Shown: in pieces, positions 13,901 to 23,687 of the stretch | Layout: each line of letters begins with the position of its first letter | Numbering within the stretch: position 1 is the first letter of the stretch | Translations under genes and position numbers: made by a program | The notes under the pieces: generated by a model | What the model was told of the DNA's origin: nothing | The model's database searches: none | Seen by the model: the letters and a program-made list of their open reading frames with translations, nothing else | From: Varanus komodoensis | Lineage: Eukaryota > Chordata > Lepidosauria > Squamata > Varanidae | Direction: 5' to 3' | NCBI RefSeq assembly: GCF_004798865.1 | Contig: NW_025335568.1 | Location: 52,666,618 to 52,730,617 of the forward strand | DNA length: 64,000 bases

Positions 13901-16900
13901 CTCTATGCCAAAGTTTTTAGTTTTAGTGGCATTCAGGTTGGCCCATGTTTACAATCATCTCACTTATTGAATGTATCAAATATGTTTAACTTCTCAAATG
14001 GTTTTAAAATTCCTTTTTTAAATGAAGTTATGCTGCTTTTGTTATGTGTGTACAGTTTTATTATTTTTATGTGTTGCTGTTAACCACCCAGATATTTTTG
14101 GCTGTTAGGCAGTATATTGATAAAAATAATGCTGTTGCTGGTGGTTATACTGTTGATGGAGGGTTTCTTGCTTTTAGTGAAATAGTGCAGCTTACAGCAT
14201 TCTCAATCAGTGTTGACTGTGTTGTCCACAAATGCTGGAAGTTGGAGTCTGATGCACCTGGAGTGTACCCATTTGGGGAAAATAGAAAAAGTGGGGTGTG
14301 TGTGTATTCAAAGTTGGTCTTACTTTATGCAAGTCTTCTGGGGAGGGTTGTCTTGCAGCATTTGGACAAATGAGGCTGGTGAAAAGTTATTTTTTTCTTA
14401 TGCATTTTATTTACAGGTATGCTTGGTACTTTCTTTCCCTGCCATACACTGTCAGGACTTTTCAGGAGTAAGCCTTGGTACTGGCGATATTCATATCTTC
14501 CATCTTGTCACTATGGCACATATTGTACAAATAATACTTACCTCATCCACAGGTAATGTAGTTTGTCAAAGTTACTTTAACTTGTGAGTACAGGGAAACT
14601 AAGAAGAAAAAGGGACTATTCTGGGTATAATCAGAACTGCGCATTTGAAATGTTTTGTGGTTTTTGTTTAAAAAAAAACTAAAGTATTTTTAAAGAGACT
14701 TCATTTTAATCATACAAAATTAAATTAAGGTATTTAATGTAAGTGCTCACCCAGTACATGTATAAATATCCTTCAAAACAAAAAAAATCAGATTGGGAAT
14801 GTGGATTAACATTATCTTTAAATGTACAATTCCAAAACTTAAAAAATACACTCCATCTTTCACTATTAATGCCATCATTATTGCCACATCCCAGACCCTA
14901 GAAGAAAAATCAGACAGAATACCCTTTTTCCAAACCTGAGATTTTAGTTCTTCTCAAAAGATTAAGATGTAAAAAAAAAAACGAATTGAACTTCTTTAAA
15001 CCAAAAAATGCTTTTGATTAGAGCAATCTAAGGAAATGGTATGTGAATCCTCTAATTTTATTACCTTTCCTTGGACCTGCAGTTTTTAACATTTTTTTAA
15101 CATTTTGTATTGTTAAACTGGACTGAGACTTTGGTAATGGGACGGTCTACAGAAATTATGAATGAATGAATGAATGAACGAATCATGCACAGATCTTGAA
15201 AATGGCTACTGAAACTGATTTTTTAAATTCTAGAGTTAAAATGCATGCAAACTAAAAATTCTACAATAGTATTTAACAGTCTGTTTTAAGAGTACTTCTG
15301 CATAGCAAGTACTTGGTGAAGTAAAAGTTCTTTGGGTGAAGCTTTATTTGGGAGACTTACAGTCAAGTCTATGAATTGCATAAACAAGAAAAATAAACTT
15401 TATGAGCTAAGACTGTTTTGCATGTTTACCTTTAGTGTATTGCAGCCTGCTTCCGTGTGCAGCTTTTTGTACACAGAAACAGAAGTGTCTGAGGAAGATG
15501 ATTAACAGAATGAAATTTAAGACCTGAGGCCAGTACACATGGGATAGAGTGGGTACTAGAGGAGGATTAGATATATAACTGGTTAAAATCAGAAGCTCTG
15601 GATAACACATAATTTATGTCTGCTTTGTAAAACCAAAGGCAATGGACCACATTCTTAGTATAGGTTAGCGCACTATTAACTTCCTCTAGTTTTTTTCTTC
15701 AACACCTATTTGATTCACTTAGGTTTAGAATTTGTGTTTTCTTTTTCAGAAGAAAATGGCATGGACCAAGAAAACCCTACTGGTGAAGAAGAAGCAGTCC
15801 TTGCTTTACATAAATATCTTGGCCAGTATGCAGGAAGGTAAAATGAAAGCATCTGGTCTAACTTTTCTACCCTTTGTTCTGCTTCACTTGCCTTCTGTAA
15901 ACTGCTTTTTAACATTCCAAGGCAGGGCCAGTTAGGGTAGACTCTTAGCTTGTCTTGCTCCAAGCTGGTCTCCTGTCACTGGTTGGTACACTTTCAAGTA
16001 TGCTGGCTCCAATATTTCATACGCAATTCCAAAAGCCCTTTCAATTATACCTAAAAACACACTTGAAAAAACTGTATGGCTTAAGTAACAAGAGCTATAT
16101 AATAATCTGGCTTCTCTGTTCTGGATCTGCCAATGCTTTCAAACTTCTTCAAAAGGCAGGCCTATTTAGAGGACATAATGGTTATCCAGTCTAGAAATTA
16201 CCATGCTTTTCTGTGTATAAGACAATACTTTTTCTTAATAATATTTACCTAAAAATGGAGGGGCGTCTTATACATGAGGGGCCGAGAGGAGAACCGCGCG
16301 TGTGTGTGTGTGGGGAGACTGGTGAGATCACAGGCGCAATCAGGAAGACTAAATGGATGTGGGCACGATCGGGGGGGAGGTGGGCGCGGGTACAATTGCG
16401 GGGAGACTGGTGTGGGCACCTGGGGATGCAGCATGTGGGCGTGCGCGGAAGCAGCAGCTTGCTCACTTAGAGATTGGTAGGAAAAGTGGGGGGCATCCTA
16501 TACATGGGGACGTCTTATAGCTGGAAAAATACAGTACCGTGGCAAGTATCTTGGTGTCATAGTATCTTGATAACACAGTTGGTGAGCCAAGAAAACGGGC
16601 AAAAAGCAGTCGCAGACAGAGGTACCTCCTGAGAATCAAGGACTAGAACTGGGCTCAGGAAAATCTCCAACTGAATTTGCTTCACATCAACAGGCAATTC
16701 CTGACACCAAATAGCTGTTTTAATAGTAGCTGTATAGCAATTTGCAATGTAAAATTACTGTATAATTTGGCATTGGGTTTACCAAGAATAGTTCTCCTGT
16801 ACCATAAAAAGAAGCTTCTGGCAACTTGAAATATTGTCTCTTTTTGTGTGAAACGCTAACAAAACTCTTTCCCTTCCCAGTTACCTGCTTAATTAAGTGA

Positions 16901-19900
16901 AATCTAAACTAAATTAAATATTGTGTAACTTTTAAAAATGGATTTTTCCTTTCTAAAAATTAATCTGGTTTTATTTTAGTGCCTTGAAAGAAATGACCTC
17001 TGGATGGCATCTTTGGAGAAGTATAAAAGCGGGAATCATGCCTTTCCTACGGTGCTCTGCTCTGTTCTTCCACTATTTAAATGGCGTTCCAGCACCACCA
17101 GAATTGCAAGGTATTTAATCAGGCACATTGAAACAGCATTGCAAATCATTCATGAATACTATTTTAAATTCTAATAATTAATTTATATTATAACTTTCTT
17201 AATTCACTATTATAACTAGTTATGACAGGGTGTATGTGATTTTATAGGAAGTGGATAATTTGAAATTATAGATAAGTCACAGTAATTGCACACAACTTAA
17301 AATGGATAAAGATCTAAGATATGCTTAAACATGTAAACATACATTCTGGTTAGGGATGTGTTGATGCCAGGATGTCTTGCTTGTTTGACTTCCTGCCCAC
17401 TTGCAATCCAATGATCCAAAGTGGGCTAAGTTAGGGTTTTTTCCTAGCTTTCTAAGCTGCAGTTTTTTTTCATTTTTTTTAGAACATCTTAAGAAAATTC
17501 ATGCAATTTGCAGAAATTTATGCAATTGCTGACATACCAGTTTCTGTGCAAATCAGCACCCAGAAAGCATGTGGCCCTTTTGTGATTTGCATAAAATTGG
17601 CCATTTCGTATAAGGACTGCATACCCTTCCAGTGCCAATTTGTGCAAAATGGTGGATTTTTGCTTTCTGGGTATGAATTTGTACTAATTGCATAAATGTA
17701 TATAATTTCTCTGACAGCTTTTTATGTGTAGATTGTGCTGTTTTTAGAGACAGAATCTTTAACCTGCCTTGACATGCACCATAATGAGTCAGTGCCAGCA
17801 AAGGGCTAGCGAACCAGTATCCAGGGCCCAAATCATAAAAATCCAGTGGTTTTTCACCCCTTATCAGATTTTTCATGCATTTCTAATTCATAAACATCTT
17901 CAGTATAAAAAGCTAAATATAAAATACTGTGTTCTAAATTCAAAGGAAGTTAACTGTGCTAAAATCCCATTAAAATAATTAGGGCAATTTAGCAGTTACT
18001 AATTATATTCCCCATTAATTTCAGTGGGTTTTAGCATAACCAGTCAACTTTGGATTTAGGCTGTTTATTTGCTTTCTAAGCCATCATGAAAGTTTGTTAA
18101 TTTCTTTGGGAATATGGGAATACTAAGGTCATAGTATGGGAATTACTATTCTATATTATGGATTATTCTATATTACTTTCTATATTATATATGGGAGATT
18201 TTTATGGCATGTTTATCCTGAGTCCCCTATTATTCTGCTTCACTGGATGACCCAGAGTATTGTAAGAGATGGGTTGTACTGCTTAGTCATTCTTCAACCA
18301 TTCTCTACCTTAAACTGTTGAAATAAAGTTCCATAAATGGGTTTCTCTTGATTATTTGTCTTGGTAAAATTGGAGGCTATTGTCTATTATTTAACTGTGA
18401 GATTTAATGTATACGGGGAATTCTTCATAGATGCTTAAATATTAGGTTTGGCTGATAATAATAATGCATCATATTTCTAATTTTACAGTTAGCGGGATAA
18501 ACCAATTTGAAAATTTATGTAAATATCTCTCCTTGCCAAACAACCTCACTTGCCTTTTTGAAGAGAACAGCAAAATTACAAATACATTAGTAGAAAGGTA
18601 GGGACAATATTTATTATTCCAATTTACATATGTTGACTGTTAGATATATTTATTGTGCACGTATGAGGTGGGAAATAGGGTTGGGCCAGTGATTATGTGC
18701 CACTGGACCAGGAATCTAGGGTACTGCTGCTGTTGCTCCTGTGCTGTGAACATTCATATCATGTGCCAGGCATTACCCAAAGGATACTGGGCTGCACCCT
18801 TGAAATAAGAATTACTTTACCACTGATAGTTAGCCTCCTGATGTAGGAAGGAAGTGAATATGGAGAAGTGGATATGAATTGTCAGTGTAATTTTCTAGTG
18901 TAATTGTCACTGTAGAAATTTCTCTTACAACTTTTTACAGTAGAGTTGGAATAGATATTTCATGCAAAGGGCATTTCTCTCTCAAATGAAAATGTACAGA
19001 CATTAGGCAAGTCATTTTGAGAAGTTTCTTAGCACTGAGAGTATTTGAATTACATTGGATTGGATCATGAATTACTTGTTCATGAATGAGATCTGAGGAG
19101 CAGAATCATGTGATTCTTGAACTGGCTGCTACATCGATGATACTAAAGCATTTTATTTTCCTCTCCTTCTGTTGAAGCTGGTGCAATAACAGTGAAGTTA
19201 AAAAATACCTGCAAGGCCAGAGGCATGCCATAAGGTAAATGAATGTTTCACAACTGGTGAAGCTTGTGAGATCCGCTGAGTAATCTGGAAATGGCAGGTG
19301 CTTGTTAAGTGTGGCCCTACACAGTGTTTGAATGGAAAACTACTAGAAGCTCCATGGAAGAATAGGATGTATATATAGAACAAATATTTTAAAACGCTTT
19401 TAAAATTGCAGAAGCTTGTAATTGCTTCAGTTAGAAAATCCAGAGGTAGATTTCGTGGGGAAGTAGCTGAGCAGATCACAGGAAGCCTGTGCAACATTAC
19501 CCACTGTTACATCTGAGCTGTAAAATACGTAATAACAGAGAACACATGAAGACCGCTTGCTGACAAATAAGACTTGCAGATTTGTTTTCAGAAAGGAAGT
19601 AAGTGCATCCTTTCCAAGTTAAGATTGTGCACCAACATCTGTGTATAATTTTTAGCTAATGTCACACTTGTCATTTAGTTTATTTGGTAAATAGCACTGT
19701 AGCATCACGAACTGGAGAGCAGGGAGGGTTTTCAAGTTAGATTTGTTGCTTGATGAAGTTGATGCCCTTGTTTCTTTTCAGCTATCCCCGAGAATCTAAC
19801 AGATTAATAGACCTGCCTGATGATTACAGCTGCCTCATCAATCAAGCATCTAATTTTTCGTAAGTCTTGTGCAATTCATTATGACCCATTTGATTTTCAC

Positions 19901-21838
19901 TGGAATAAATCTGAAACTACCCTACAGCACTGTGGTGTAGGGCATATGCTTTGCAGCCTGTAGCACCTCCAGTTAAAGGTGCCTGGGGTAGCAGAACTGG
20001 GACCTGGGACAATGCTAAGCAATGCGAATCAGGGGTCCAGCTGAGAATAAGGCAGCTTCCTGTGTTTAACTCTGAATTCTTCAAAAAATGTGCAGAAATG
20101 CTTAGTCATTGAACTCTGCAGCTTCTCTGTGCTTGCTCACTTTTACTGGAATAAGTTAATAGTGAAAAATCTTGGCTGGGATCCTTAGTTGTCCTCCATG
20201 AGCTAAAAGGCATTCTGCCATGTCCAAATTTCATTGCACTGCTCTTTGGGGTTCTAGCAGACTATCGAGAGGAGGATGGTGCAAGAAAGCCCCACTGCAC
20301 CCAGAGCATTCTTCTTGGGTCCATCTGGGGAATGCATGTAATAGTGAAGAGCAGATCATGCAGTATATTGACCAGATTTTCTATTTCCTGCAAAGGTGTC
20401 CAAAGTCGGGCGGTGATAAAAGCAGAGCACCAACATTGTGTCTTGTATGCGGGACTATGCTGTGCTCTCAGAGTTACTGCTGCCAAACTGAGTTAGAGGG
20501 AGAAGATGTAGGTGCATGTACGGCACATACGTATACCTGTGGTTCTGGAGTGGGAATTTTTCTCAGGTAAGTATGAGGCTGCACTTGATTAATTCAAGTA
20601 CATTGTCATGCTTTAAGAAGAGGAGCTATCTAGTATCAATTATTTGATGGTTTTTACTCTGTGCTCCTCTCCTACGACCACACATTAAGGAAGGAGGTAT
20701 TGACGGTATTGTGAAAATGCCTCAGTCCTTCCATTTGTTCTGTGGGAATGAACACTAAGCTCTAGAAACTGATTGCTTAAAAGACATGGGGAGTTTCTGT
20801 GACTAGGATGTCATCTTGGGTATGTTTTTTTCAGAGTACGGGAGTGTCAAGTGCTATTCCTAGCTGGAAAAACAAAGGGCTGTTTTTATCCTCCTCCCTA
20901 CCTTGATGACTACGGAGAGACTGATCAGGGACTCAGGTACTCTTGCAACTTTGTATTTTTAATCCTAGAAGGATTCTTCCTAGAGAGAAGATGTTTGTAA
21001 AAAAAATGTTGACACTAATCACTTAGGATGGCCATTTCTATAAGTCAAATGCACAGAGGAGTAGACATTCTGGAGTGTACTGCATTGGAAAGTCACAGCA
21101 AATTTTAAAGAAGTTGATTTAAACAGTTGAATGGTTTTGTTGAAGCAAGTCCTGCTTTGGCACCACAGAATGAACTTGCAGACTGAAGCTCAGGGGCACT
21201 GCTCAGCAAATTCTCCCCAGGGAGATCTTAAACTGGGCAAATCTTTTGGACATTTAGCCCCGAAATATGCACTTTTAGAGTCTGGGGGAGGCATTGCCCT
21301 CATTAGCCATCTGTGTGCAATGAATTGGAATGAGGAAACAAGCAGCACCTGATGATGGCCTACTTAACATTTTATATACCTCATCTCAAATGTTCAGAAT
21401 GCTTTACAAAGCTCATATCAGTACTCCTTACAGTGGCCTTGCAAGGGATGATCATGGTGCAGGTGAGGGAATAGTGAGTTACCTAAGACCACAACTAATA
21501 TGGATAAGGTATGGTTTGAAATGAGATATTCCAGATCAGTGGCTTTTATTTTTCCCTCTCTGATGTACCATCTCAACATGCCTGTCTACTGTTAGTGCGC
21601 CATCAGTTATATAGTGTATGTTAGAAATGTTAAGCATTCAAATCCTAGAGTGTGGTTTTATTATTAATCACTATTTTATTGACTTTTTTTTCCTAGACGT
21701 GGAAATCCTTTACATCTGTGCAGAGAGCGATTTAAAAAGATTCAAAAACTCTGGCAACAGCATAGCATCACAGAAGAAATAGGACATGCACAAGAGGCAA
21801 ATCAAACTTTAGTAGGGATTGACTGGCAGCATTTATAA
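1..21838 (+). CDS. UBR2: UBR2, E3 ubiquitin-protein ligase N-recognin 2 (C-terminal 787 residues, 21 exons; 5' part outside the window)
   Basis: UBR2 is a RING-type E3 ligase of the Arg/N-degron pathway that recognises destabilising N-terminal residues and ubiquitinates substrates with a UBE2A/B-type E2 in cytosol and nucleus. Exons: 1-75, 172-252, 1657-1838, 4053-4252, 4843-4936, 6604-6765, 9164-9261, 9443-9530, 10464-10612, 10707-10762, 11032-11128, 13527-13594, 14417-14552, 15750-15837, 16980-17110, 18489-18597, 19178-19234, 19782-19859, 20396-20566, 20835-20936, 21697-21838. Every junction is GT-AG and the frame is open to the TAA at 21836-21838. The fragment aligns with remembered human UBR2 from about residue 969 of 1755. 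In fragment numbering: a charged coiled coil (about 55-110), a RING-H2 (C140/C143, C193 to C208, C242/C245) and a cysteine-rich C-terminal domain (C665 to C698). The UBR box and ClpS-like domain lie upstream of the window. UBR1 is the nearest alternative, but the peptide matches UBR2 closely throughout. Confidence 0.97.
172..252 (+). CDS. UBR2: UBR2 exon b
   Basis: This 27-codon exon is in phase 0 at both ends, with acceptor TTGCAG and donor GTAAGT. It encodes [13 protein letters not shown] to NIMEE, leading into the charged linker before the RING. Confidence 0.95.
845..1330 (-). mobile_element. L2-type LINE fragment, reverse transcriptase part
   Basis: The - strand at 1038-1298 reads [19 protein letters not shown] and [17 protein letters not shown] then KLGYGT, the L2-clade RT motif block (family form: LDNFRPVSNLPFLGK, then YLDPFQSGFRPGYGT). 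Weaker similarity continues down to about 845 (AAFDTIDH-like region). It is an old, truncated copy lying in a UBR2 intron. Confidence 0.75.
1400..1515 (-). mobile_element. tRNA-derived SINE (Sauria-like), degraded
   Basis: The reverse complement begins with a tRNA A-box-like TGTGGTGTAGTGGTTAAGAG, the head of the squamate SINE seen in full at 5941. The rest is diverged and no tail is recognised. Confidence 0.6.
1657..1838 (+). CDS. UBR2: UBR2 exon c, coiled-coil linker
   Basis: It encodes a Lys/Arg/Glu-rich helix ([20 protein letters not shown], then IMAQMSEMQ) predicted to form a coiled coil before the RING. Acceptor is TTGTAG, donor GTAAGA, ending in phase 2. Confidence 0.95.
1913..2330 (-). 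mobile_element. CR1 LINE 3' fragment
   Basis: The - strand at 2024-2224 encodes the C-terminus of CR1-like ORF2: [20 protein letters not shown] and [18 protein letters not shown]. The + strand shows the familiar antisense of the CR1 3' region (CCATCTAGTCTGACCCCC, then AGGAAGTGCTTCCTGGCATC). It is 5' truncated, as is usual for CR1. Confidence 0.85.
3293..3360 (-). mobile_element. CR1 LINE 3' end, short fragment
   Basis: It repeats the first part of the CR1 copy at 1935-1990 (GAGTCAGAAG, CCATCTAGTCTGACCC, AGCTGGCTCCACT) with scattered differences, so it is a separate short remnant of the same family. Confidence 0.7.
4053..4252 (+). CDS. UBR2: UBR2 exon d, start of RING-H2
   Basis: It contains the first zinc-binding pair of the RING, C140-X2-C143 in the segment [12 protein letters not shown], followed by [18 protein letters not shown]. 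The residues before it (113-137) differ most from the human protein. Confidence 0.95.
4843..4936 (+). CDS. UBR2: UBR2 exon e, RING-H2 core
   Basis: It encodes [20 protein letters not shown], carrying the Cys and His zinc ligands of the RING-H2 centre (C193, C200, H202, H205, H207, C208 are the visible candidates). Donor is GTAATT, phase 2. Confidence 0.96.
5260..6330 (-). mobile_element. L2-type LINE RT region, split by a SINE at 5941-6186
   Basis: The - strand at 6240-6330 resembles the RT block before LFN, 6190-6272 reads [11 protein letters not shown] and [11 protein letters not shown] (family form LFNIYMRPLGE, QYADDTQLY), and 5537-5809 reads [20 protein letters not shown] and [15 protein letters not shown] (family form [20 protein letters not shown]). 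The catalytic YADD box is replaced by YDAD, and the copy is interrupted by a younger SINE. It lies within a UBR2 intron. Confidence 0.85.
5941..6186 (+). mobile_element. tRNA-derived SINE (Sauria-like), near complete
   Basis: The head GAGCCAGTGTGGTGTAGTGG carries the A box and GGTTCGAGTCCCCACT the B box of RNA polymerase III. A conserved body follows (GGCCAGTCACAGACTCTCAG, CCTCACAGGGTTGTTGTTG), then a tail ending in (AATA)n at 6163-6183. Sauria SINEs are known to share their 3' end with BovB LINEs, present here at 27480 and 52495. Confidence 0.88.
6604..6765 (+). CDS. UBR2: UBR2 exon f, end of RING-H2
   Basis: It encodes [16 protein letters not shown] and the last RING cysteines in [11 protein letters not shown] (C242, C245). 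The UBR-type insertion between ligands is kept. Donor is GTCAGT. Confidence 0.96.
7846..7924. repeat. compound microsatellite (TA)n(GA)n
   Basis: About 15 TA units pass directly into about 22 GA units, in the UBR2 intron before the exon at 9164. Confidence 0.97.
8470..8620 (+). mobile_element. possible MIR-like SINE remnant
   Basis: A run resembling the MIR core and tail (TTCATACATTATTCTGCTTT, then TTGCACAAAGCAGGGC and CAGCTGAGGCTCAGGG) lies before the palindromic MITE. Strongly diverged; assignment by pattern only. Confidence 0.35.
8624..8730. mobile_element. palindromic MITE, family A (TTTAGACAGAAAAAAG arms)
   Basis: Inverted arms of about 21 bp: GCATGTTTAGACAGAAAAAA at 8636-8655 against CTTTTTTCTGTCTAAATATG at 8701-8720, with one mismatch in the paired arm. 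The centre carries CATTCCCTGG and ATAGCTGGGA. Similar copies lie at 33859, 43939 and 46503. Confidence 0.75.
8757..8832 (-). mobile_element. tRNA-derived SINE head fragment
   Basis: The reverse complement starts GAGAGCTGGTGTAGCATAAC and has a B-box-like CGTTCCAATCTTGACT at the expected distance. Only the tRNA-like head is seen. Confidence 0.55.
9164..9261 (+). CDS. UBR2: UBR2 exon g
   Basis: It encodes [20 protein letters not shown] and [12 protein letters not shown], matching the conserved TQWIRTISQQIKAL block. It ends in phase 1 at GTAAGT. Confidence 0.94.
9443..9530 (+). CDS. UBR2: UBR2 exon h, variable linker
   Basis: It encodes [20 protein letters not shown] then [10 protein letters not shown]. 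The first 13 residues are unlike the human linker, while [11 protein letters not shown] is conserved. The acceptor after TTTTGCAG is the only nearby one that keeps frame with both neighbours. Confidence 0.9.
10053..10137. mobile_element. palindromic MITE, family C (ACATCTGGAG arm)
   Basis: It ends GATTGTAGGCCAGAACATCT then GGAG and begins with a diverged complement. This resembles copies at 27350, 45392, 51895 and 62355. Confidence 0.45.
10464..10612 (+). CDS. UBR2: UBR2 exon i
   Basis: It encodes [20 protein letters not shown] and [18 protein letters not shown], a strongly conserved block. Acceptor is TCGTAG, donor GTAATG. Confidence 0.96.
10707..10762 (+). CDS. UBR2: UBR2 exon j
   Basis: A short exon encoding [19 protein letters not shown], matching human ERILSDEDKPLFGPLPCRL. 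It ends in phase 0 at GTATGA. Confidence 0.94.
11032..11128 (+). CDS. UBR2: UBR2 exon k
   Basis: It encodes [20 protein letters not shown] and [12 protein letters not shown], the conserved RFAAAHWTV block. Donor is GTAAGT. Confidence 0.95.
11990..12470. other. TG-rich intronic stretch without a recognised gene
   Basis: Long open frames here (for example 160 codons from 11990) arise from GT-rich repeats, especially 12230-12450. The translation is a Cys/Phe/Val run without a recognisable domain, so it is not called as a gene. Confidence 0.6.
13527..13594 (+). CDS. UBR2: UBR2 exon l
   Basis: It encodes [20 protein letters not shown] then HLL. Phase is 1 at entry and 0 at exit, with donor GTAAGC. 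Confidence 0.94.
13630..14135 (+). mobile_element. L2-type LINE 3' end, degraded
   Basis: The segment around 13790-13900 resembles the L2 ORF2 C-terminus on the + strand (GAAGAAGGCCTTCTCATTGA, the family's RRAFSVVAPRLWNAL region). The stretch 14076-14130 resembles the family tail (TGTTAACCACCCAGATATTT, then GGCAGTATATTGATAAA). Confidence 0.5.
14417..14552 (+). CDS. UBR2: UBR2 exon m
   Basis: It encodes [20 protein letters not shown] and [18 protein letters not shown], closely matching the human protein. Donor is GTAATG, phase 1. Confidence 0.96.
15750..15837 (+). CDS. UBR2: UBR2 exon n
   Basis: It encodes [20 protein letters not shown] and HKYLGQYAG, matching human [21 protein letters not shown] with one residue fewer in the acidic run. 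Donor is GTAAAA. Confidence 0.94.
16205..16535. mobile_element. GC-rich non-autonomous DNA element with TATAAGAC repeats
   Basis: TGTATAAGAC at 16215-16224 opposes GTCTTATA in direct or inverted copies near 16265-16274 and 16511-16518. The right end AGCTGGAAAAATACAGTAC is AT-rich while the interior is rich in CpG and GGGG. The arrangement fits a MITE-like element; the superfamily is not determined. Confidence 0.5.
16980..17110 (+). CDS. UBR2: UBR2 exon o
   Basis: It encodes [20 protein letters not shown] and [20 protein letters not shown], one of the best conserved C-terminal segments. Donor is GTATTT. Confidence 0.96.
17490..17725. mobile_element. palindromic MITE-like element
   Basis: Two nested perfect inverted pairs: TTTATGCAATT at 17517-17527 with AATTGCATAAA at 17686-17696, and ACCCAGAAAGCA at 17558-17569 with TGCTTTCTGGGT at 17661-17672. 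A third imperfect pair (TTGCATAAAATTGGCC with GCCAATTTGTGCAA) lies inside. The whole could fold into a long hairpin. Confidence 0.65.
18489..18597 (+). CDS. UBR2: UBR2 exon p
   Basis: It encodes [20 protein letters not shown] and [16 protein letters not shown], matching the human [23 protein letters not shown] block. Donor is GTAGGG. Confidence 0.94.
19178..19234 (+). CDS. UBR2: UBR2 exon q
   Basis: A 57-nt exon encoding [19 protein letters not shown], matching human SWCRNSEVKRYLEGERDAI. The acceptor is TTGAAG after a weak pyrimidine tract. Confidence 0.92.
19782..19859 (+). CDS. UBR2: UBR2 exon r
   Basis: It encodes [20 protein letters not shown] and NQASNF, matching the human RYPRESNKLINLPEDYSSLI segment. 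Donor is GTAAGT. Confidence 0.95.
19930..20068 (+). mobile_element. tRNA-derived SINE, second squamate type
   Basis: The head CTGTGGTGTAGGGCATATGC and the conserved end ATAAGGCAGCTTCCTGTGTT match a common squamate SINE. The middle is diverged. Confidence 0.55.
20396..20566 (+). CDS. UBR2: UBR2 exon s, C-terminal cysteine-rich domain
   Basis: It encodes [20 protein letters not shown] and [20 protein letters not shown] followed by [16 protein letters not shown]665, C668, C691, H694 and C698 are candidate zinc ligands of the family's C-terminal autoinhibitory domain. Acceptor is GCAAAG, donor GTAAGT. Confidence 0.97.
20835..20936 (+). CDS. UBR2: UBR2 exon t
   Basis: It encodes [20 protein letters not shown] and [14 protein letters not shown], nearly identical to the human C-terminal domain. 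Donor is GTACTC. Confidence 0.97.
21355..21535 (+). mobile_element. MIR-like SINE remnant
   Basis: The order GCTTTACAAAGCTCATATCA, CTCCTTACAGTGGCC, GATGATCATGGTGCAGGTGA, ATAGTGAGTTACCTAAGACC follows the MIR/CORE-SINE body. It lies in the last UBR2 intron. Confidence 0.55.
21697..21838 (+). CDS. UBR2: UBR2 terminal coding exon
   Basis: It encodes [20 protein letters not shown] and ends [10 protein letters not shown] followed by TAA, the same C-terminus as human UBR2. Confidence 0.97.
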
Positions 21839-23681
21839 CTTATTTCTTGAAGACTAGAACTTAATGTCCATTCTTTTGTAATCCAGCAAAACTCATCAAA
21901 CAAAAGGAAGATTAGGAAACAAAGGCTTGAAAAAAATGAGAAGAATCTTGTTCTTTTATTAACTTTTCCATATTTGTTTTGTAAACTTCCTGGTTACCAT
22001 AACCATGTGAACTTTTCTGTGTAGCATATTGATTAATAGTATTATTTGCACTGTGCTTCCTTCATACACAACCTGTTGATTTCTATAACTTGGGCTGACG
22101 AATTTGCATTTCTTGTACAAAAGTGGCCATCTCCTTGGAGTCTGGCTGAAATCTTTTTTGATAACTAAGAGGGGAGGAAAAACTCTGCTGAAATGGCAAC
22201 TAGACTAAGCACAATGTCGGTGGTATGATTGCCCTTTTGTAGTAAATCTGAGCCATTTTGGATTTTAGTACTTAAAACTGTTCTATATTTCAAATGGAAT
22301 GAAATAAGGGTGCAAAAATGTAGCAATCAATTTATCTCTAAGAGTGCATAAAACACTCACTGTATCTAAAAGAACTTCGTAATCTGCAGCCTTGCAGGGC
22401 TCTTTTGCCTTTGTATTTCTTCTAACTAAAAAAGAGGATACTTAATAAGGAAATTTTAATTTAACAATCTTTTTGAAGTCTTGCACTCTTTAGAAGTATT
22501 GTGTTGGATTGTGATATTGACATCGTGGGGAAAGAGACTTTGTTTTCCATGCTGTGATTGGTAGTCTTTGATGTTCTAAAAGGTTGACATTTTTTCTTAG
22601 AATGAGATATTAAAACCACCCATCAGAGAAGTCATGTGAACCTTGATTTAATGTCAAATGTAAAAGGAAGAGAATAGAATTTCATTTTTGAAAGATTTGT
22701 TCATTTCTGTCTTTCAAGATTCAGAACACATTTGGCTTTTAACAGTTCTCAAGATTACATTGAAAGCAAAGTAAAAACCACGGACTCTTTTTTCCTTCCC
22801 CTTGCCGCCTCCCCATATGCACATTGCAGAGCCAGAGTTACAAAGTTTTCTGGCTCTTCCTTTCCTCATTTACAGCGCCATCCACATGAATTTGCACTTG
22901 GCTGGCATTCTGTAAAGAATTTTGCCTATAGTATATTTTATAAATGTACTGAAATAACTGCACAGATTTTGCACATACGTTCCTGAAGACAGTGAATTTT
23001 CTAAATATACATGTAGCCTCCAAGCAAACAACATATGATAGCATATTAGACTTTTGGAAGAGCTTTCACACTCTTCATCCTATCCAAATATCCTTTTTAA
23101 AAAGCAGATATCAAAATAACTACATAATCTCCTTTGCATAATTATAAGTTGTAATCTCACCTATTTGGAAGTCTTGGTTTTGTTGTTTTTTAAATTTCAT
23201 TTTCAGTGCAAAAAAGCCATCCTTAAACATCCAGCATACCTTAAATGGTTGTGGTCCCGTCCCCCCCCCCCCCCCGGCCTAATTCATCAGCTAATGTTCA
23301 CAGTGTTTCCTGCAGTCTTGCAATATTTGCAGTGCACACACAAGACACAGATACAAAACTAAAGACCAGTTTTCTTGGGGCAGTTTCTGACAGGACGGGC
23401 TTACCAGTCTAATCAGTCTTCCTACATGAGTTACTAATTCTGGAGCCTCACTTTTTTCCAATGAGTGTTGTGTAACTAATTAGCAGGAACATATTCAATC
23501 TTCATTTTCCTTTTTTAAAAATTAGGATGTAGCTAAGACTATTTGATGTGCATGTTACACTTAGTGTACTATTTCTGCTCTAACATGGTTTCTTTGAGCT
23601 TTTGACAAACTTGCTTTAAGGCGTATATAGTAACAATACATTAGATTCTGTTTTCTTCTCCTCATAGGTGCAGAAAAACAG

Positions 23682-23687
23682 AATAAA
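23682..23687 (+). terminator. UBR2: candidate UBR2 proximal poly(A) signal
   Basis: A canonical AATAAA about 1.84 kb after the UBR2 stop, in a repeat-free stretch. Use is inferred. Confidence 0.4.
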
